The translations under genes were made by a program, and so were the position numbers. Of a DNA stretch of 64,000 nt, positions 9,630 to 18,138 are shown in pieces (positions within the stretch are counted from its first letter, which is position 1; every line of letters begins with the position of its first letter). The notes under the pieces were generated by a model. The model was not told the origin of the DNA and made no database searches. It saw nothing but the letters and a program-made list of their open reading frames with translations. This stretch comes from Fodinicurvata fenggangensis DSM 21160 (GTDB taxonomy: Bacteria > Pseudomonadota > Alphaproteobacteria > Kiloniellales > DSM-21159): assembly GCF_000686045.1 (NCBI RefSeq), contig NZ_JMLV01000004.1, positions 62,001 to 126,000 on the forward strand, written 5' to 3'.

Positions 9630-10303
9630 AAACCTTCCGCATCCTGGGCCTGCTGCTGACTTATCCCGAGCGGGAGATGATCGCGGCGCTGGACGAAATG
9701 GAAACGGTCCTGAAGGACGAGAGTCTGCTGAGCCGCAGGGAGCTGGACCTCCTGCAGCCGCTGTTCACGCGCCTGCGCTCACAGGACCTGCTGGACCTGC
9801 AGGCAGACTACGTCCACCTGTTCGATCGCTCGCGCCAGCTGTCCCTGCACCTTTACGAACATCTGCATGGCGATAGCCGCAGCCGGGGCGAGGCCATGAC
9901 CACGCTGTCCACCGTCTACAAGCTGAACGGCTTCGAGCTGGCGGTGAACGAATTGCCGGACTACCTGCCGCTGGTCTGCGAGTTCGCTTCGCTGATCGAG
10001 GAGAAGGCGGCCCGCGCCCTGCTGGCCGACGCCGTCGACACCCTGGCGGCAATGGAGCGCTGTGCCCGACAGCGTGAGACGGACTATGCCGCGCTCTTTA
10101 CGGCGCTCATCGCGCTGTCCGCTCGCAAGCCGGACGAGGAGGAGATCGCCGCCGTGCTGGCCGGCATGGCCAGCGAACCGGAGGATCTCGACGAGTTGGA
10201 CCGTGACTGGGAGGAGGAGCCCGTGACCTTCGGTCCGGGCGCGCCTTCCTGCGCGGGCCTGCAGAACCATGGCCCATCGGCCATGCCGGGACAGGAGCCC
10301 TGA
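9626..10303 (+). CDS. narJ: Nitrate reductase assembly chaperone (delta subunit)
   Basis: This 225-residue all-helical protein of the NarJ/TorD chaperone group helps insert the molybdenum cofactor into NarG and is not part of the final enzyme. The segment 'DYVHLFDRSRQLSLHLYEH' near residues 52-70 is the conserved family motif. The C-terminus is acidic and proline-rich. The start overlaps the narH stop (ATGA), and narI follows after four bases, so the four nar genes are probably translated as one coupled unit. Confidence 0.95.
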   Translation: MKTFRILGLLLTYPEREMIAALDEMETVLKDESLLSRRELDLLQPLFTRLRSQDLLDLQADYVHLFDRSRQLSLHLYEHLHGDSRSRGEAMTTLSTVYKLNGFELAVNELPDYLPLVCEFASLIEEKAARALLADAVDTLAAMERCARQRETDYAALFTALIALSARKPDEEEIAAVLAGMASEPEDLDELDRDWEEEPVTFGPGAPSCAGLQNHGPSAMPGQEP

Positions 10304-10307
10304 AGCC

Positions 10308-11006
10308 ATGAGCGAATACCTGAACGACGCCGCTTTCGGCCTGTATCCTTATATCGCGCTGGCGGTCTTCCTGATCGGCAGCCTGATCCGCTATGACCGC
10401 GACCCCTATACCTGGCGGTCGGGGTCCAGCCAGCTGCTGCGCAAGCGCCAGTTCGCCTGGGGCAGCTATCTCTTTCACATCGGGATCCTGGGCCTGTTCC
10501 TCGGCCACCTGGTCGGACTGCTGACCCCCATCGTCATCTTCGACGCGATCGGCATATCGCACGCCGCCAAGCAGATGCTGGCCATCGTCGTGGGCGGCAT
10601 CTTCGGCATCATGTGCTTTGCGGGCCTGACCCTGTTGATCCACAGGCGGTTGACCGATCCGCGCATTCGCGGGACCAGCACAAAGATGGATTTCTTCATC
10701 CTCTTCCTGCTTTACGCCCAGCTGATCCTGGGCCTGATTTCGATCCCGATCTCGCTGGGTCATCCCGAAGGCGACCAGATGATGGCCTTCATGGCCTGGG
10801 CGCAGATGATCGTGACCTTCCAGGGCGGGGCCGCAGACCTGGTTGCCAGTGCCCATTGGGTCTTCAAGCTGCACATCTTCCTGGGCCTGACGGTCTTCCT
10901 GGTCTTCCCCTTCAGCCGCCTGGTCCATATCTGGAGCGCGCCGTTTGGATATCTGACACGCAACTATCAGGTCGTGCGCAGCCGCAAGACGGGAGGTGCA
11001 GGATGA
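10308..11006 (+). CDS. narI: Respiratory nitrate reductase gamma subunit (cytochrome b)
   Basis: This 232-residue membrane subunit has five predicted helices. It takes electrons from quinol through two b-type hemes to NarH. Histidines suited to heme binding are visible in 'FHIGILGLFLGH' in the second helix and in 'HWVFKLHIFLG' with the later 'SRLVH' in the last. I start at the ATG of 'MSEYLNDAAF', because the upstream in-frame extension is hydrophilic and overlaps narJ. The stop overlaps the next gene by four bases. Confidence 0.95.
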   Translation: MSEYLNDAAFGLYPYIALAVFLIGSLIRYDRDPYTWRSGSSQLLRKRQFAWGSYLFHIGILGLFLGHLVGLLTPIVIFDAIGISHAAKQMLAIVVGGIFGIMCFAGLTLLIHRRLTDPRIRGTSTKMDFFILFLLYAQLILGLISIPISLGHPEGDQMMAFMAWAQMIVTFQGGAADLVASAHWVFKLHIFLGLTVFLVFPFSRLVHIWSAPFGYLTRNYQVVRSRKTGGAG

Positions 11007-11788
11007 TCCGGGTCAATGGCAGCGAGATCAGCGAGGAGACCATCGGCCGCGAAATGCAGTACCATCCGGCCGACAGCCGCGAGGAGGCCTGGGAGAATGC
11101 CGCCATGGCCCTGGTGGTGCGCGAACTGCTGATACAGCAGGCCGATCAGCAGGCGGTCGTGGCGCCGGCTCCAACGGGCGAGGAGGACGAGTCCACGGAG
11201 GAGGAGCGGCAGATCGACGCCCTGCTGAAGCAGGAGCTGCAGGTTCCCGAGCCGGACCGCGAAGCCTGCCGGCGGTTCTATGACAACAACAAGAGCCGCT
11301 TTCGTAAGCCGGACCGTTTCCAGGTGGCGCATATCCTGCTGCCGGCTTCGCCCGAGGAGGAGATCGCGCGGGAGTCGGTCCGCGTTCAGGCGCAGGAACT
11401 GCTGGACATCCTGCTGGCAACACCGGAGCGCTTCGGGCCGCTGGCCCGGGAGCATTCCGCCTGTCCCTCGAAAGAGGAAGACGGCGATCTGGGCTGGGTC
11501 ATGAAGGGCCAGACCGTTCCGGAGTTCGAAACCTTCCTGTACGAAGCAGTGCCCGGGCAGCTGATCCCGATCCCCGTGCCAACCCCTTATGGCTATCACG
11601 TGGTCGACGTGAAAGCCCGGGAAGGTGGCGAGGAGATCGATTTCGAGGAGGCTAAGGAGACGATTGCCGCCTATCTGCAGGAACAGGCCTGGCGGCGTGC
11701 CGTACGGCAGTACATCTCGATCCTGGCGGGCCAGGCGGATATCGAGGGCCTGGAGATCGAGGCGGCCGGATCGCCCCTGGTGCAGTAG
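11003..11788 (+). CDS. Parvulin-type peptidyl-prolyl isomerase of the nar operon
   Basis: This 261-residue protein has a C-terminal parvulin (PpiC/rotamase) domain: 'QVAHILLPA', 'LAREHSACPS', 'GDLGWVMKGQTVPEFE' and 'TPYGYHVVDV' are the family blocks. The N-terminal half is helical and acidic, like the chaperone arm of NifM- or SurA-type isomerases. No signal peptide is visible, so it probably acts in the cytoplasm. It starts at an ATG overlapping the narI stop, behind GGGAGG. A PPIase at the end of nar operons occurs in other proteobacteria, and a role in folding or maturing nitrate reductase is an inference from position. Confidence 0.88.
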   Translation: MIRVNGSEISEETIGREMQYHPADSREEAWENAAMALVVRELLIQQADQQAVVAPAPTGEEDESTEEERQIDALLKQELQVPEPDREACRRFYDNNKSRFRKPDRFQVAHILLPASPEEEIARESVRVQAQELLDILLATPERFGPLAREHSACPSKEEDGDLGWVMKGQTVPEFETFLYEAVPGQLIPIPVPTPYGYHVVDVKAREGGEEIDFEEAKETIAAYLQEQAWRRAVRQYISILAGQADIEGLEIEAAGSPLVQ

Positions 11789-11802
11789 GGAGGCTTTCGG
11801 GA

Positions 11803-12375
11803 ATGATGGGCGCCGGCTGGGGGAAGGGGACGGGGAGCAACCCTGCCGCTCCCGGCGCGCTTTTGCTGGCGCCGGTGGACACGCGCCTCTTCGAGCGGCC
11901 CCTGGATCATCTGGCCGCCGAGAACGCCCGTCTGCTGCGGGTCTGTGCCCAGTTGGAGATCATTGCGCTGAATGCGGCCCGACTGGCCCAGCACAGCATT
12001 CCCATCCTGGTGCCCTATTTGCGCTGGGACTATTCCTCGCATCTGGACTGGATGGAACGGAGGTTCTTCCCGTTGCTGGAGGCGGCCTGCTTCGTCGGGG
12101 ACGCCGTCAGCGGCCCGATAGCTCAACTGGTCCTGGAGCACGGCCTGGACCGCAGCATGGCCGCGCGCCTGGCGGGCTTGCTGACGGAATATGGGCAGAC
12201 TCCGAGTGAAGGCCTCGAACAGAGGGTAAAACTGACCAGCGAAAGCTTTGCGGAAACCCAGAAGCGTCACGTGGCCTGGCTGGAGATGACGGTCTTCCCC
12301 CTGGCCCAGGAGCGCTTGACGGAAGAGCACATGAAGGAACTGACCCGCGGTCTGCAGGTGCATTACCGGCGATAG
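11803..12375 (+). CDS. Hemerythrin HHE-domain-like protein
   Basis: This 190-residue helical protein has two matching histidine and glutamate/proline blocks, 'SSHLDWMERRFFPLL' and 'KRHVAWLEMTVFPLA'. These are the helix pairs of the hemerythrin HHE fold that can hold a di-iron site. It follows the parvulin gene by 14 bases with GGGAGG upstream, so it is probably the last gene of the nar transcript. Such proteins are linked to oxygen or nitric oxide binding or to iron-sulfur repair, which would suit an anaerobic nitrate operon. Some ligands of the classical set are not obvious, so metal binding is unproven. Confidence 0.7.
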   Translation: MMGAGWGKGTGSNPAAPGALLLAPVDTRLFERPLDHLAAENARLLRVCAQLEIIALNAARLAQHSIPILVPYLRWDYSSHLDWMERRFFPLLEAACFVGDAVSGPIAQLVLEHGLDRSMAARLAGLLTEYGQTPSEGLEQRVKLTSESFAETQKRHVAWLEMTVFPLAQERLTEEHMKELTRGLQVHYRR

Positions 12376-12436
12376 ATGGATCGGTAAACCAACAGGTTCC
12401 GCAGGTCTGTCGCGTGCAGAAATTCCGGATCTCCGG

Positions 12437-13084
12437 TTATTCCACCTGGCGCATGAAGCCGGTTTTCCGGTCAATCTCCAGCTTCTGGACGAGCGAACCG
12501 TCTTGTGTGACGATTTCCGCCGTGATTCGGTTGTCGTCGGCTTCTTCGATCTCGCCAATCTTGATGTTGGGATTGCCCTGCCAGGCAAGGCGGTGTTCCA
12601 TCATCAGGCGTACGTCGTCGGTTGAGAGCGGATCGCCCGGCGGCTGCATCATGCCCGGCCCTCCGCCTATTCCAGGGCCCATCCCATAGCCCGGTCCTGG
12701 TCCATAGCCCGGACCGTATCCAGGCCCAGAGCCGTATCCGGGACCCGGGCCGTATCCGGGACCCGGGCCGTATCCGGGACCCGGGCCGTATCCGGGACCC
12801 GGGCCATAGCCCTGCCCGGAACCATAACCAGATCCATAACCGCGGCCATAACCATTGTGGCCTGGTCCCATGTCATAGCCGGGGCGCATCATGCCGTAGC
12901 CCTGTCCGGACCCCATCATCGGGTGCCCGGACCAGCCTTGTGCGCCATGATTTGGGCCCCAGTAATGCATACCGTAGGCGCCTTGGGGGGAGGCACCGGA
13001 TCCCTGTGCCATGGCCATTCCGGTCCCTGTCAACAGGACGACCGAGGCCAGCATCGCCCTCATGACTGTTGTTCTATTCCTCAT
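12437..13084 (-). CDS. Secreted GPGY-repeat protein with PepSY-like end
   Basis: This is a predicted exported protein of 215 residues. The N-terminus is a clear signal peptide with a hydrophobic core and an 'AMAQ' cleavage site. The middle, about 110 residues, is made of G, P, Y, M and H, mostly repeats of GPGPGY. The last 65 residues form a compact domain with 'ITAEIVTQDGSLVQKLEID', which resembles PepSY-like domains. Function is unknown; methionine and histidine in the repeats could suit metal binding. I prefer the ATG at 13084, since GGGGAG lies eight bases before it and only two bases before the ATG at 13090. It is convergent with the hemerythrin gene. Confidence 0.75.
   Translation of the reverse strand: MRNRTTVMRAMLASVVLLTGTGMAMAQGSGASPQGAYGMHYWGPNHGAQGWSGHPMMGSGQGYGMMRPGYDMGPGHNGYGRGYGSGYGSGQGYGPGPGYGPGPGYGPGPGYGPGPGYGSGPGYGPGYGPGPGYGMGPGIGGGPGMMQPPGDPLSTDDVRLMMEHRLAWQGNPNIKIGEIEEADDNRITAEIVTQDGSLVQKLEIDRKTGFMRQVE
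12731..12802. repeat. Four perfect 18-bp tandem repeats
   Basis: Four identical 18-base copies of GCCGTATCCGGGACCCGG lie head to tail inside the repeat-protein gene and encode six residues of the GPGPGY type each. Degenerate copies flank them on both sides. Perfect identity at DNA level suggests recent expansion by slippage. Confidence 0.95.
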
Positions 13085-13281
13085 TGCCATTACTCCCCAT
13101 GTGGTGGTTGTGATGAAAAAATGCATTTGAAGCGCATATAACGTAGAGGTGACTCGGCTCAGTCTGAATGTTCTGTATGCAGCCGCATTGATCCAGGTTA
13201 GGACAGCCAGCTGTTGCGACGGCCATCTGCATGTTCCCATATGAAGAGAACAGAAATGCCGCAGGAGAGAAGGGCCAGGTC

Positions 13282-14508
13282 ATGAAAGTCGAGAAACTGG
13301 AATTCACGGGTCATACTGGTGAAAAGCTGGCGGCACGCCTGGACCGTCCGGACGGAGAAGTCCGGGCGGTTGCGCTTTTCGCTCACTGCTTCACCTGCAC
13401 GAAGGACCTGGCGGCCGCTAGGCGCATCGCGGCGCGCTTGTCAGCCCTGGGTTTCGCGGTGCTGAGGTTCGACTTCACCGGACTGGGTCACTCCGAGGGC
13501 GAGTTCGCGAACACAAATTTCTCGTCCAACGTCGAGGACCTTGTGCTGGCGGCGCGCGAGCTGGAGGAAATCGACCTGGCGCCCGATCTGTTGATCGGGC
13601 ATTCCCTGGGCGGTGCCGCGGTCCTGAAGGCCGCCGCCGAGATCGCATCCGCCCGGGCCGTGGTCACGATTGCGGCGCCGGCCTCGCCGGCGCATGTCCT
13701 GAGCCACATCGGTGCGGACCTGGATACGATCCGGGAAAAGGGCGAGGCAGAAGTCGAACTTGGCGGCAGGCCCTTCGTCCTGACGAAACAGTTCATCGAG
13801 GACATCGAGGAAAGCGGCCTTGCCCAGTCCATCGCGGAGCTGGACCGTGCCCTGCTGGTCCTGCACGGGCCAAGGGACAGGATTGTCGGTATCGAGAATG
13901 CCAGCAAGATCTTCCTGGCCGCGAAGCACCCCAAGTCCTTCATCACCCTGGATGATGCCGATCACCTGATCAGCAAGGCAGAGGATGCGGAGTATGTGGC
14001 CGAGGTGATCGGTGCCTGGTCACAACGTTACCTGAAGCTGCCGACCCTGAAGCCTACAGCAGACGCGCCGGAAGGCGTGGTGCGTGTCAGCGAGGCCGAT
14101 CCCAAGGGATTCCGGCAGGACATCGTGGTGGACGGCCGCTACCAGCTGGCGGCCGACGAACCCGCCGATTTCGGAGGCACAGAGGCCGGTCCCAGCCCCT
14201 ATCAGTTCCTCTCCACAGGCCTGGGCGCCTGCACGGCCATGACCATCCGCATGTATGCCCGCCGCAAGGAGTGGCCGCTATCACATGTGAGCGTGGATAT
14301 CAGCCACGACAAGCGGCACGCCGAGGATTGCGCGGAGTGCGAGACGCAGGACGGGAAGGTCGATGTCTTCCGCCGGTCTGTCCGGCTTGAGGGCGACCTT
14401 TCCGACGAACAGCGACAGCGCCTGCTGGAGATTGCGGACAAGTGCCCGGTTCACAAGACGCTGCATTCCTCGTCCGTGATCGAGACCGAGCTTGCGGACG
14501 AGGAATGA
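13282..14508 (+). CDS. Alpha/beta hydrolase-OsmC fusion protein
   Basis: This 408-residue protein joins two domains. Residues 1 to about 255 are an alpha/beta hydrolase with nucleophile motif 'GHSLGG', an acid in 'GPRDRIVG' and a histidine in 'DADHLIS'. Residues from about 265 on are an OsmC/Ohr domain with cysteines in 'GLGACTAMT' and 'DKCPVHKTL', the pair that reduces organic hydroperoxides in this family. The same fusion occurs in many proteobacteria. It probably hydrolyses an ester or thioester and detoxifies a peroxide; the substrate is unknown. An in-frame ATG at 13231 would add 17 polar residues; the ATG at 13282 begins the conserved fold. Confidence 0.9.
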   Translation: MKVEKLEFTGHTGEKLAARLDRPDGEVRAVALFAHCFTCTKDLAAARRIAARLSALGFAVLRFDFTGLGHSEGEFANTNFSSNVEDLVLAARELEEIDLAPDLLIGHSLGGAAVLKAAAEIASARAVVTIAAPASPAHVLSHIGADLDTIREKGEAEVELGGRPFVLTKQFIEDIEESGLAQSIAELDRALLVLHGPRDRIVGIENASKIFLAAKHPKSFITLDDADHLISKAEDAEYVAEVIGAWSQRYLKLPTLKPTADAPEGVVRVSEADPKGFRQDIVVDGRYQLAADEPADFGGTEAGPSPYQFLSTGLGACTAMTIRMYARRKEWPLSHVSVDISHDKRHAEDCAECETQDGKVDVFRRSVRLEGDLSDEQRQRLLEIADKCPVHKTLHSSSVIETELADEE

Positions 14509-14510
14509 GA

Positions 14511-14525
14511 CTCCTGTTTCAGGAG
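14511..14525. terminator. Possible short hairpin between convergent genes
   Basis: CTCCTG-TTT-CAGGAG is a perfect 6-bp stem three bases after the fusion gene stop and eight bases before the stop of the convergent ThDP gene. There is no T run, so it is at best a weak bidirectional terminator. Confidence 0.35.
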
Positions 14526-14532
14526 AGGACGG

Positions 14533-16248
14533 TTATGCCACCCACTCGCTGACGGGGGCATTGGCCTCGTGCAGTGGCTGTGTGATGACGTCCACCAGGG
14601 TCGGTCCTTCGGCCTCGAAGGCGGCTTTCAGGGCGCCGTGCAGATCTCCGGGCTGTTTCACAGACCAACTCTTCAGCCCGAAAGCCTCGGCCACCTTGGC
14701 ATGGTCGGTGCGATCGAAATCCACCGAGAAGTAGCGTTCGCCGAAGCCGCTCTTCTGTCCGGCCTTGATCCAGCCATAGACGGCGTTGGAGGCCACCACC
14801 ACGGTGATCGGCGCCTTCATGCGCACCAGGGTTTCCAGTTCGCCGGCGTTGAATCCGAAGCTGCCGTCGCCAACGAAGGCGACCACACGGGCGTTCGGCC
14901 GCGCATAGCAGGCGCCCAGAGCACCTGGCATGGCATAGCCCAGCGCCCCGTGGGCGCGGTTCGACACGAAGCGGCGGCCGGCCTCTTCCAGCCGGTAGTA
15001 GGCTGAGATGTAGGGACAGGGCGTGCCGGGGTCGGCCACGATGACCGAATCCTTCGGCAGCAGTTCCTGCATCTCGCGCACGATTCGCTCGGGCCGGATC
15101 AGGTCGTCGTCCAGGGCAGCCAGGCGATCGAAGTCGGCATAGCGGGCTTTCCAGAGTTCGGCCGCTCGGCGCTCGGCGACCTGGCGCTGTGTCGAGCGGT
15201 CGCCGGCTTCGGCCTGGACGCGGTCCAGCAGTTCCTTGAGCGCAGGGCGGGCATCGCCGATGACGGCGACATCGGTGCGATAGTTGGCCCCGATGACACC
15301 CGGATCGGCATCCAGGTGCACGATCTTGCAGCTGCCGGCCTGGGGATGGCGCCAGCGTTCGGTGGTGACCGAACCGGCACGGCAGCCCACCAGGAAGATC
15401 AGGTCGGCCGCATCGATCACCTCGCGCGCGGCAATGGTGCCGCCGTTGCTGCCGACGACGCCCAGGGCCAGGGGGTGCTGCTCCGAAATCACGCCCTTGC
15501 CGCTGATGGAGCTGGCCACGGGCGCGCCCAGGGCTTCGGCCAGGGCGGTGAGTTCGCCGCTGGCGCCGGCATTGAGCGGACCGCCGCCACAGATGATGAT
15601 CGGGTTCCTGGCCTTGACCAGCAGGTCGGCGGCGGCATCCAGGCTGTGGCTGTCCGGCGTCTGGGGGGCGGCCGGGTAATGGCCGAAGGTCTCATCGGCC
15701 CAGACGGAGTCCTGGTTGACCGGTTGCCTCTGCACATCGAAGGGCAGGCCGATATGCGCGGCACCGGGCTTGCCTGTGGTCATCTGCCGGAAGGCCTGGC
15801 GCAGGGTATTGGGAATCTGTTCGCCCTGGTCGATCACGCTGTTCCACTTGGTCACCGGTCGGAACAGGCTTTCCTGGTCCAGTTCGGTGAGCGTGTACTT
15901 GCCACGCCCGCCCACGCCGATGTCGGTCGTGACCCCAAGCACGGGAATCGAGGATTCGTCCGCCTCGACCAGGCCCGGCAGAATGTAGGTGGCGCCACCG
16001 CCGCTGGGGCCTTCGCAGACGCCGACCCGTCCCGACAGGCGTGCATAGACATCGGCCATGTAGGAGGCCGAACGCTCGTCGCGTGTCAGGATGTGCGTCA
16101 TCCCGTGGTCCAGGCGGTACAGGGCATCGTAGAGCGGCAGGCTGGTGTCGCCGCACAGCCCGAAGATGTGCTTCACGCCATGTTGCTGGAGTACACGCAC
16201 GAAGGCTTCCGCCCCCGTCATCCGGTTGGTCTTGTCGTCCGTGGTCAA
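14533..16248 (-). CDS. ThDP-dependent acetolactate-synthase-like enzyme
   Basis: This 571-residue enzyme has the three-domain layout of thiamine-diphosphate-dependent decarboxylases and ligases. The pyrimidine-binding domain has 'TRDERSASYMADVYAR', whose glutamate activates the cofactor. The C-terminal domain has 'GDGSFGFNAGELET', the metal and diphosphate motif. It lacks features that would make it a known acetolactate synthase, and no small subunit is nearby, so the substrate is unknown. The frame starts at a TTG at 16248 behind AGAGAG; an ATG nine codons later is a weaker alternative because no ribosome site precedes it. The GntR gene 33 bases upstream on the same strand probably shares its transcript. 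Confidence 0.85.
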   Translation of the reverse strand: MTTDDKTNRMTGAEAFVRVLQQHGVKHIFGLCGDTSLPLYDALYRLDHGMTHILTRDERSASYMADVYARLSGRVGVCEGPSGGGATYILPGLVEADESSIPVLGVTTDIGVGGRGKYTLTELDQESLFRPVTKWNSVIDQGEQIPNTLRQAFRQMTTGKPGAAHIGLPFDVQRQPVNQDSVWADETFGHYPAAPQTPDSHSLDAAADLLVKARNPIIICGGGPLNAGASGELTALAEALGAPVASSISGKGVISEQHPLALGVVGSNGGTIAAREVIDAADLIFLVGCRAGSVTTERWRHPQAGSCKIVHLDADPGVIGANYRTDVAVIGDARPALKELLDRVQAEAGDRSTQRQVAERRAAELWKARYADFDRLAALDDDLIRPERIVREMQELLPKDSVIVADPGTPCPYISAYYRLEEAGRRFVSNRAHGALGYAMPGALGACYARPNARVVAFVGDGSFGFNAGELETLVRMKAPITVVVASNAVYGWIKAGQKSGFGERYFSVDFDRTDHAKVAEAFGLKSWSVKQPGDLHGALKAAFEAEGPTLVDVITQPLHEANAPVSEWVA

Positions 16249-16281
16249 GGGTCCACTCTCTTCTTGTTATGGGTCTTCCAC

Positions 16282-16998
16282 TCAGCCGTGGTTCGCAGGG
16301 CCGTTCATGGCCTGTGTCACGTAGATGTAGGCGTAGCCGCGTTTCAGCATCTCGACGATCTGGTCCATGCGCCGTGTGATGTGCTGGCGCATGACCGCCT
16401 CGGCGGCCTCGGCCTCACCGTCCAGCAGGTGCTGTACCACCTGGCGGTGCTCGCCCTGGGTGACATCACGCCGCGTGTCGGTCATGTCCACCCAGCGCAC
16501 GAAGTAGATGCGCGTGTTGATGCTCTTCAGGGTCTCCAGCATCTGCCGATTGCGGCTGAGGTCCGCCATCCACTCGTGGAACTTCATGTCCAGCGCCACC
16601 ATGCGGTCCAAGTCGGTGGGATCCGACAGCTCCGCCGTCTCGTGCAGGAAGTCCAGGACCTCCTCGAGTTCCGCCCGGCTCGCCCGCTCGGCCACCCGGC
16701 GCACGATGCCTACCTCAAGCTCCTCGCGCAGCTCGTAGAGATCGAAGATCTCCTTGGCGTCCAGTTCACGGCAGGAGAAGCCCCGGTTCACCGAAAAGGT
16801 CAGCAGATCTTCCGCCGTCAGGCGGTTCAGCGCCTCGCGCAGCGGCGTGCGGCTGACATTCAACTCCTTGGCCAACTGAAGCTCGTTGATCCGCTCCCCA
16901 GGCCGAAGCGCAAAGGTCATCGCACGCTGGCGAATCTCGGTATAGGCCCGCTCGACCGACGCGCCGCGTGTCGAGCGGGCCTCGCTATCCTTCGACAT
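16282..16998 (-). CDS. GntR-family regulator (FCD subfamily)
   Basis: This 238-residue repressor-like protein has an N-terminal winged helix with 'ELNVSRTPLREALNRL', the GntR recognition helix. A helical FCD ligand-binding domain follows (from about residue 90), with histidines suited to metal and carboxylate binding ('FHEWMADL', 'EHRQVVQHL'). FCD regulators usually sense small organic acids. It precedes the ThDP enzyme gene on the same strand and lies divergent from the TauE/SafE gene. A TGTATGCA-type palindrome lies just upstream, so autoregulation is likely. Confidence 0.92.
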   Translation of the reverse strand: MSKDSEARSTRGASVERAYTEIRQRAMTFALRPGERINELQLAKELNVSRTPLREALNRLTAEDLLTFSVNRGFSCRELDAKEIFDLYELREELEVGIVRRVAERASRAELEEVLDFLHETAELSDPTDLDRMVALDMKFHEWMADLSRNRQMLETLKSINTRIYFVRWVDMTDTRRDVTQGEHRQVVQHLLDGEAEAAEAVMRQHITRRMDQIVEMLKRGYAYIYVTQAMNGPANHG

Positions 16999-17015
16999 GA
17001 TCCTCAGTACGCAAT

Positions 17016-17027
17016 AGTGTATGCAAT
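17016..17027. promoter_or_regulatory. Candidate GntR/FCD operator
   Basis: AGTGTATGCAAT matches the FCD-type palindrome ATTGTATACAAT at ten of twelve positions. It lies 18 bases upstream of the GntR start, in the space shared with the divergent exporter gene. Related TGTATACA cores occur at 22097 and 27537. Confidence 0.5.
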
Positions 17028-17149
17028 ATGGTGATAATCCTGCAACCGCACCCCGGTCTTGTCAACTTCCTTCCACCTTCTTCAAACCCCGTATTTTCAA
17101 GAGTCGCCCCGTTGATACAGGTGCTTGACCTAAGGGGGCGCGCGCCCAG

Positions 17150-17163
17150 AATGGCATGCCATT
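17150..17163. promoter_or_regulatory. Perfect 14-bp palindrome upstream of exporter gene
   Basis: AATGGCATGCCATT is a perfect palindrome about 115 bases before the TauE/SafE start, close downstream of a TTGACC that could be a -35 element (17125-17130). It could be an operator; no known family consensus was matched. The rest of the 280-base gap between the GntR and exporter genes shows nothing else clear. Confidence 0.35.
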
Positions 17164-17278
17164 TGAGGCTGAAGGGAAATCCGTGATCCGGCTGGTCAGA
17201 TAGATTATGCCTGTTCGGCATGCTGACCTGAAGATCAAAAAACGACCCCGGAGACACTCAGTCTTGGAAGCCAACTTG

Positions 17279-18088
17279 ATGGATTTCACCTACCTGATCG
17301 CCGCATTGGCCGCTGCCGGCGTGGCGGCGGGTATGCTGGCCGGGCTGCTGGGTGTTGGCGGCGGAATCGTCATCGTGCCCGTCCTGTTCAGCAGTCTGTT
17401 GCTGGTCGGGGTGGATCCCGCTATCTGCATGCATATTGCCGTGGGTACATCCCTGATGACCATTGTCGCGACCTCGCTGTCCTCGGCCCGGGCGCATCAT
17501 CGAAAGGGCGCCATCGACTGGACGCTGGCGAAGCGCTGGGCCCTGGCCATCGCCCTGGGTGCGGTGGCCGGCGGCCTGATTGCGCGTTTCCTGGACAGCC
17601 AGGAGCTGTCCCTGTTCTTCGCGATCGTGGCCATGACGGTTGCCATCTACCTGACGGTGCGCAAGGAAGGCACGCAGCTCTTTTCCGGCCTGCCCAGGGG
17701 GGTAAAGGCGCAACCGATTCCGCTGCTGATCGGTTTTGTTTCCTCGCTGATCGGCATCGGCGGTGGAACCTTCACGGTGCCGGTGCTGAGTTCCTGCGGC
17801 TACCCGGTGCGCAATGCCGTGGCCACCTCGTCCTTCTTCGGCCTGCTGATCAGCCTGCCGGGCGCGCTGACCTTCATGGCCTCCGGCTGGGGCGATCCGC
17901 GGCTTCCGCCTTTCTCACTGGGTTACGTCAGCCTGATGGGTTTTGTCATCATTGCGCCGCTGACAACCCTGGCCGCTCCCTGGGGTGCGCGGTTGGCACA
18001 TGCCGTCTCGCCCAATATCCTGCGCCGCCTGTTTGCTGTTTTCCTGGCGCTCACGGCCATCAAGATGGGCTATAGCGCCTTGGCCTGA
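17279..18088 (+). CDS. TauE/SafE family anion exporter
   Basis: This 269-residue membrane protein has about eight helices and the two inverted family repeats, visible as 'GLLGVGGGIVIVPVL' near the N-terminus and 'SLIGIGGGTFTVPVL' in the second half. Members export sulfite, sulfoacetate or other small organosulfur anions and are common in sulfonate and organosulfur catabolic clusters. The start is the ATG before 'DFTYLIAALAA', preceded by GGAAG; the frame is open further upstream but would add a basic stretch. The VOC gene follows after 50 bases and may be co-transcribed. The substrate is not shown by the sequence. Confidence 0.85.
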   Translation: MDFTYLIAALAAAGVAAGMLAGLLGVGGGIVIVPVLFSSLLLVGVDPAICMHIAVGTSLMTIVATSLSSARAHHRKGAIDWTLAKRWALAIALGAVAGGLIARFLDSQELSLFFAIVAMTVAIYLTVRKEGTQLFSGLPRGVKAQPIPLLIGFVSSLIGIGGGTFTVPVLSSCGYPVRNAVATSSFFGLLISLPGALTFMASGWGDPRLPPFSLGYVSLMGFVIIAPLTTLAAPWGARLAHAVSPNILRRLFAVFLALTAIKMGYSALA

Positions 18089-18138
18089 GTAGCGTCACTG
18101 CATCCCTTGTCCCGTTAATCGGAAAGGACGCCTGCCTC

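Noticed and set aside
12650-12850. Direct repeats that might be a CRISPR array
   Set aside because: The repeats are 18 bp, tandem without spacers, and in frame with a secreted repeat protein.
13188-13201. Possible FNR box TTGATCCAGGTTAG upstream of the repeat-protein gene
   Set aside because: Only the left half-site matches; the right half agrees at two of five positions.
14533-16248. Sulfoacetaldehyde acetyltransferase (Xsc) for the ThDP enzyme
   Set aside because: The characteristic N-terminal and NGPG-type segments of Xsc are absent and no phosphotransacetylase gene is nearby, although a TauE/SafE gene made it tempting.
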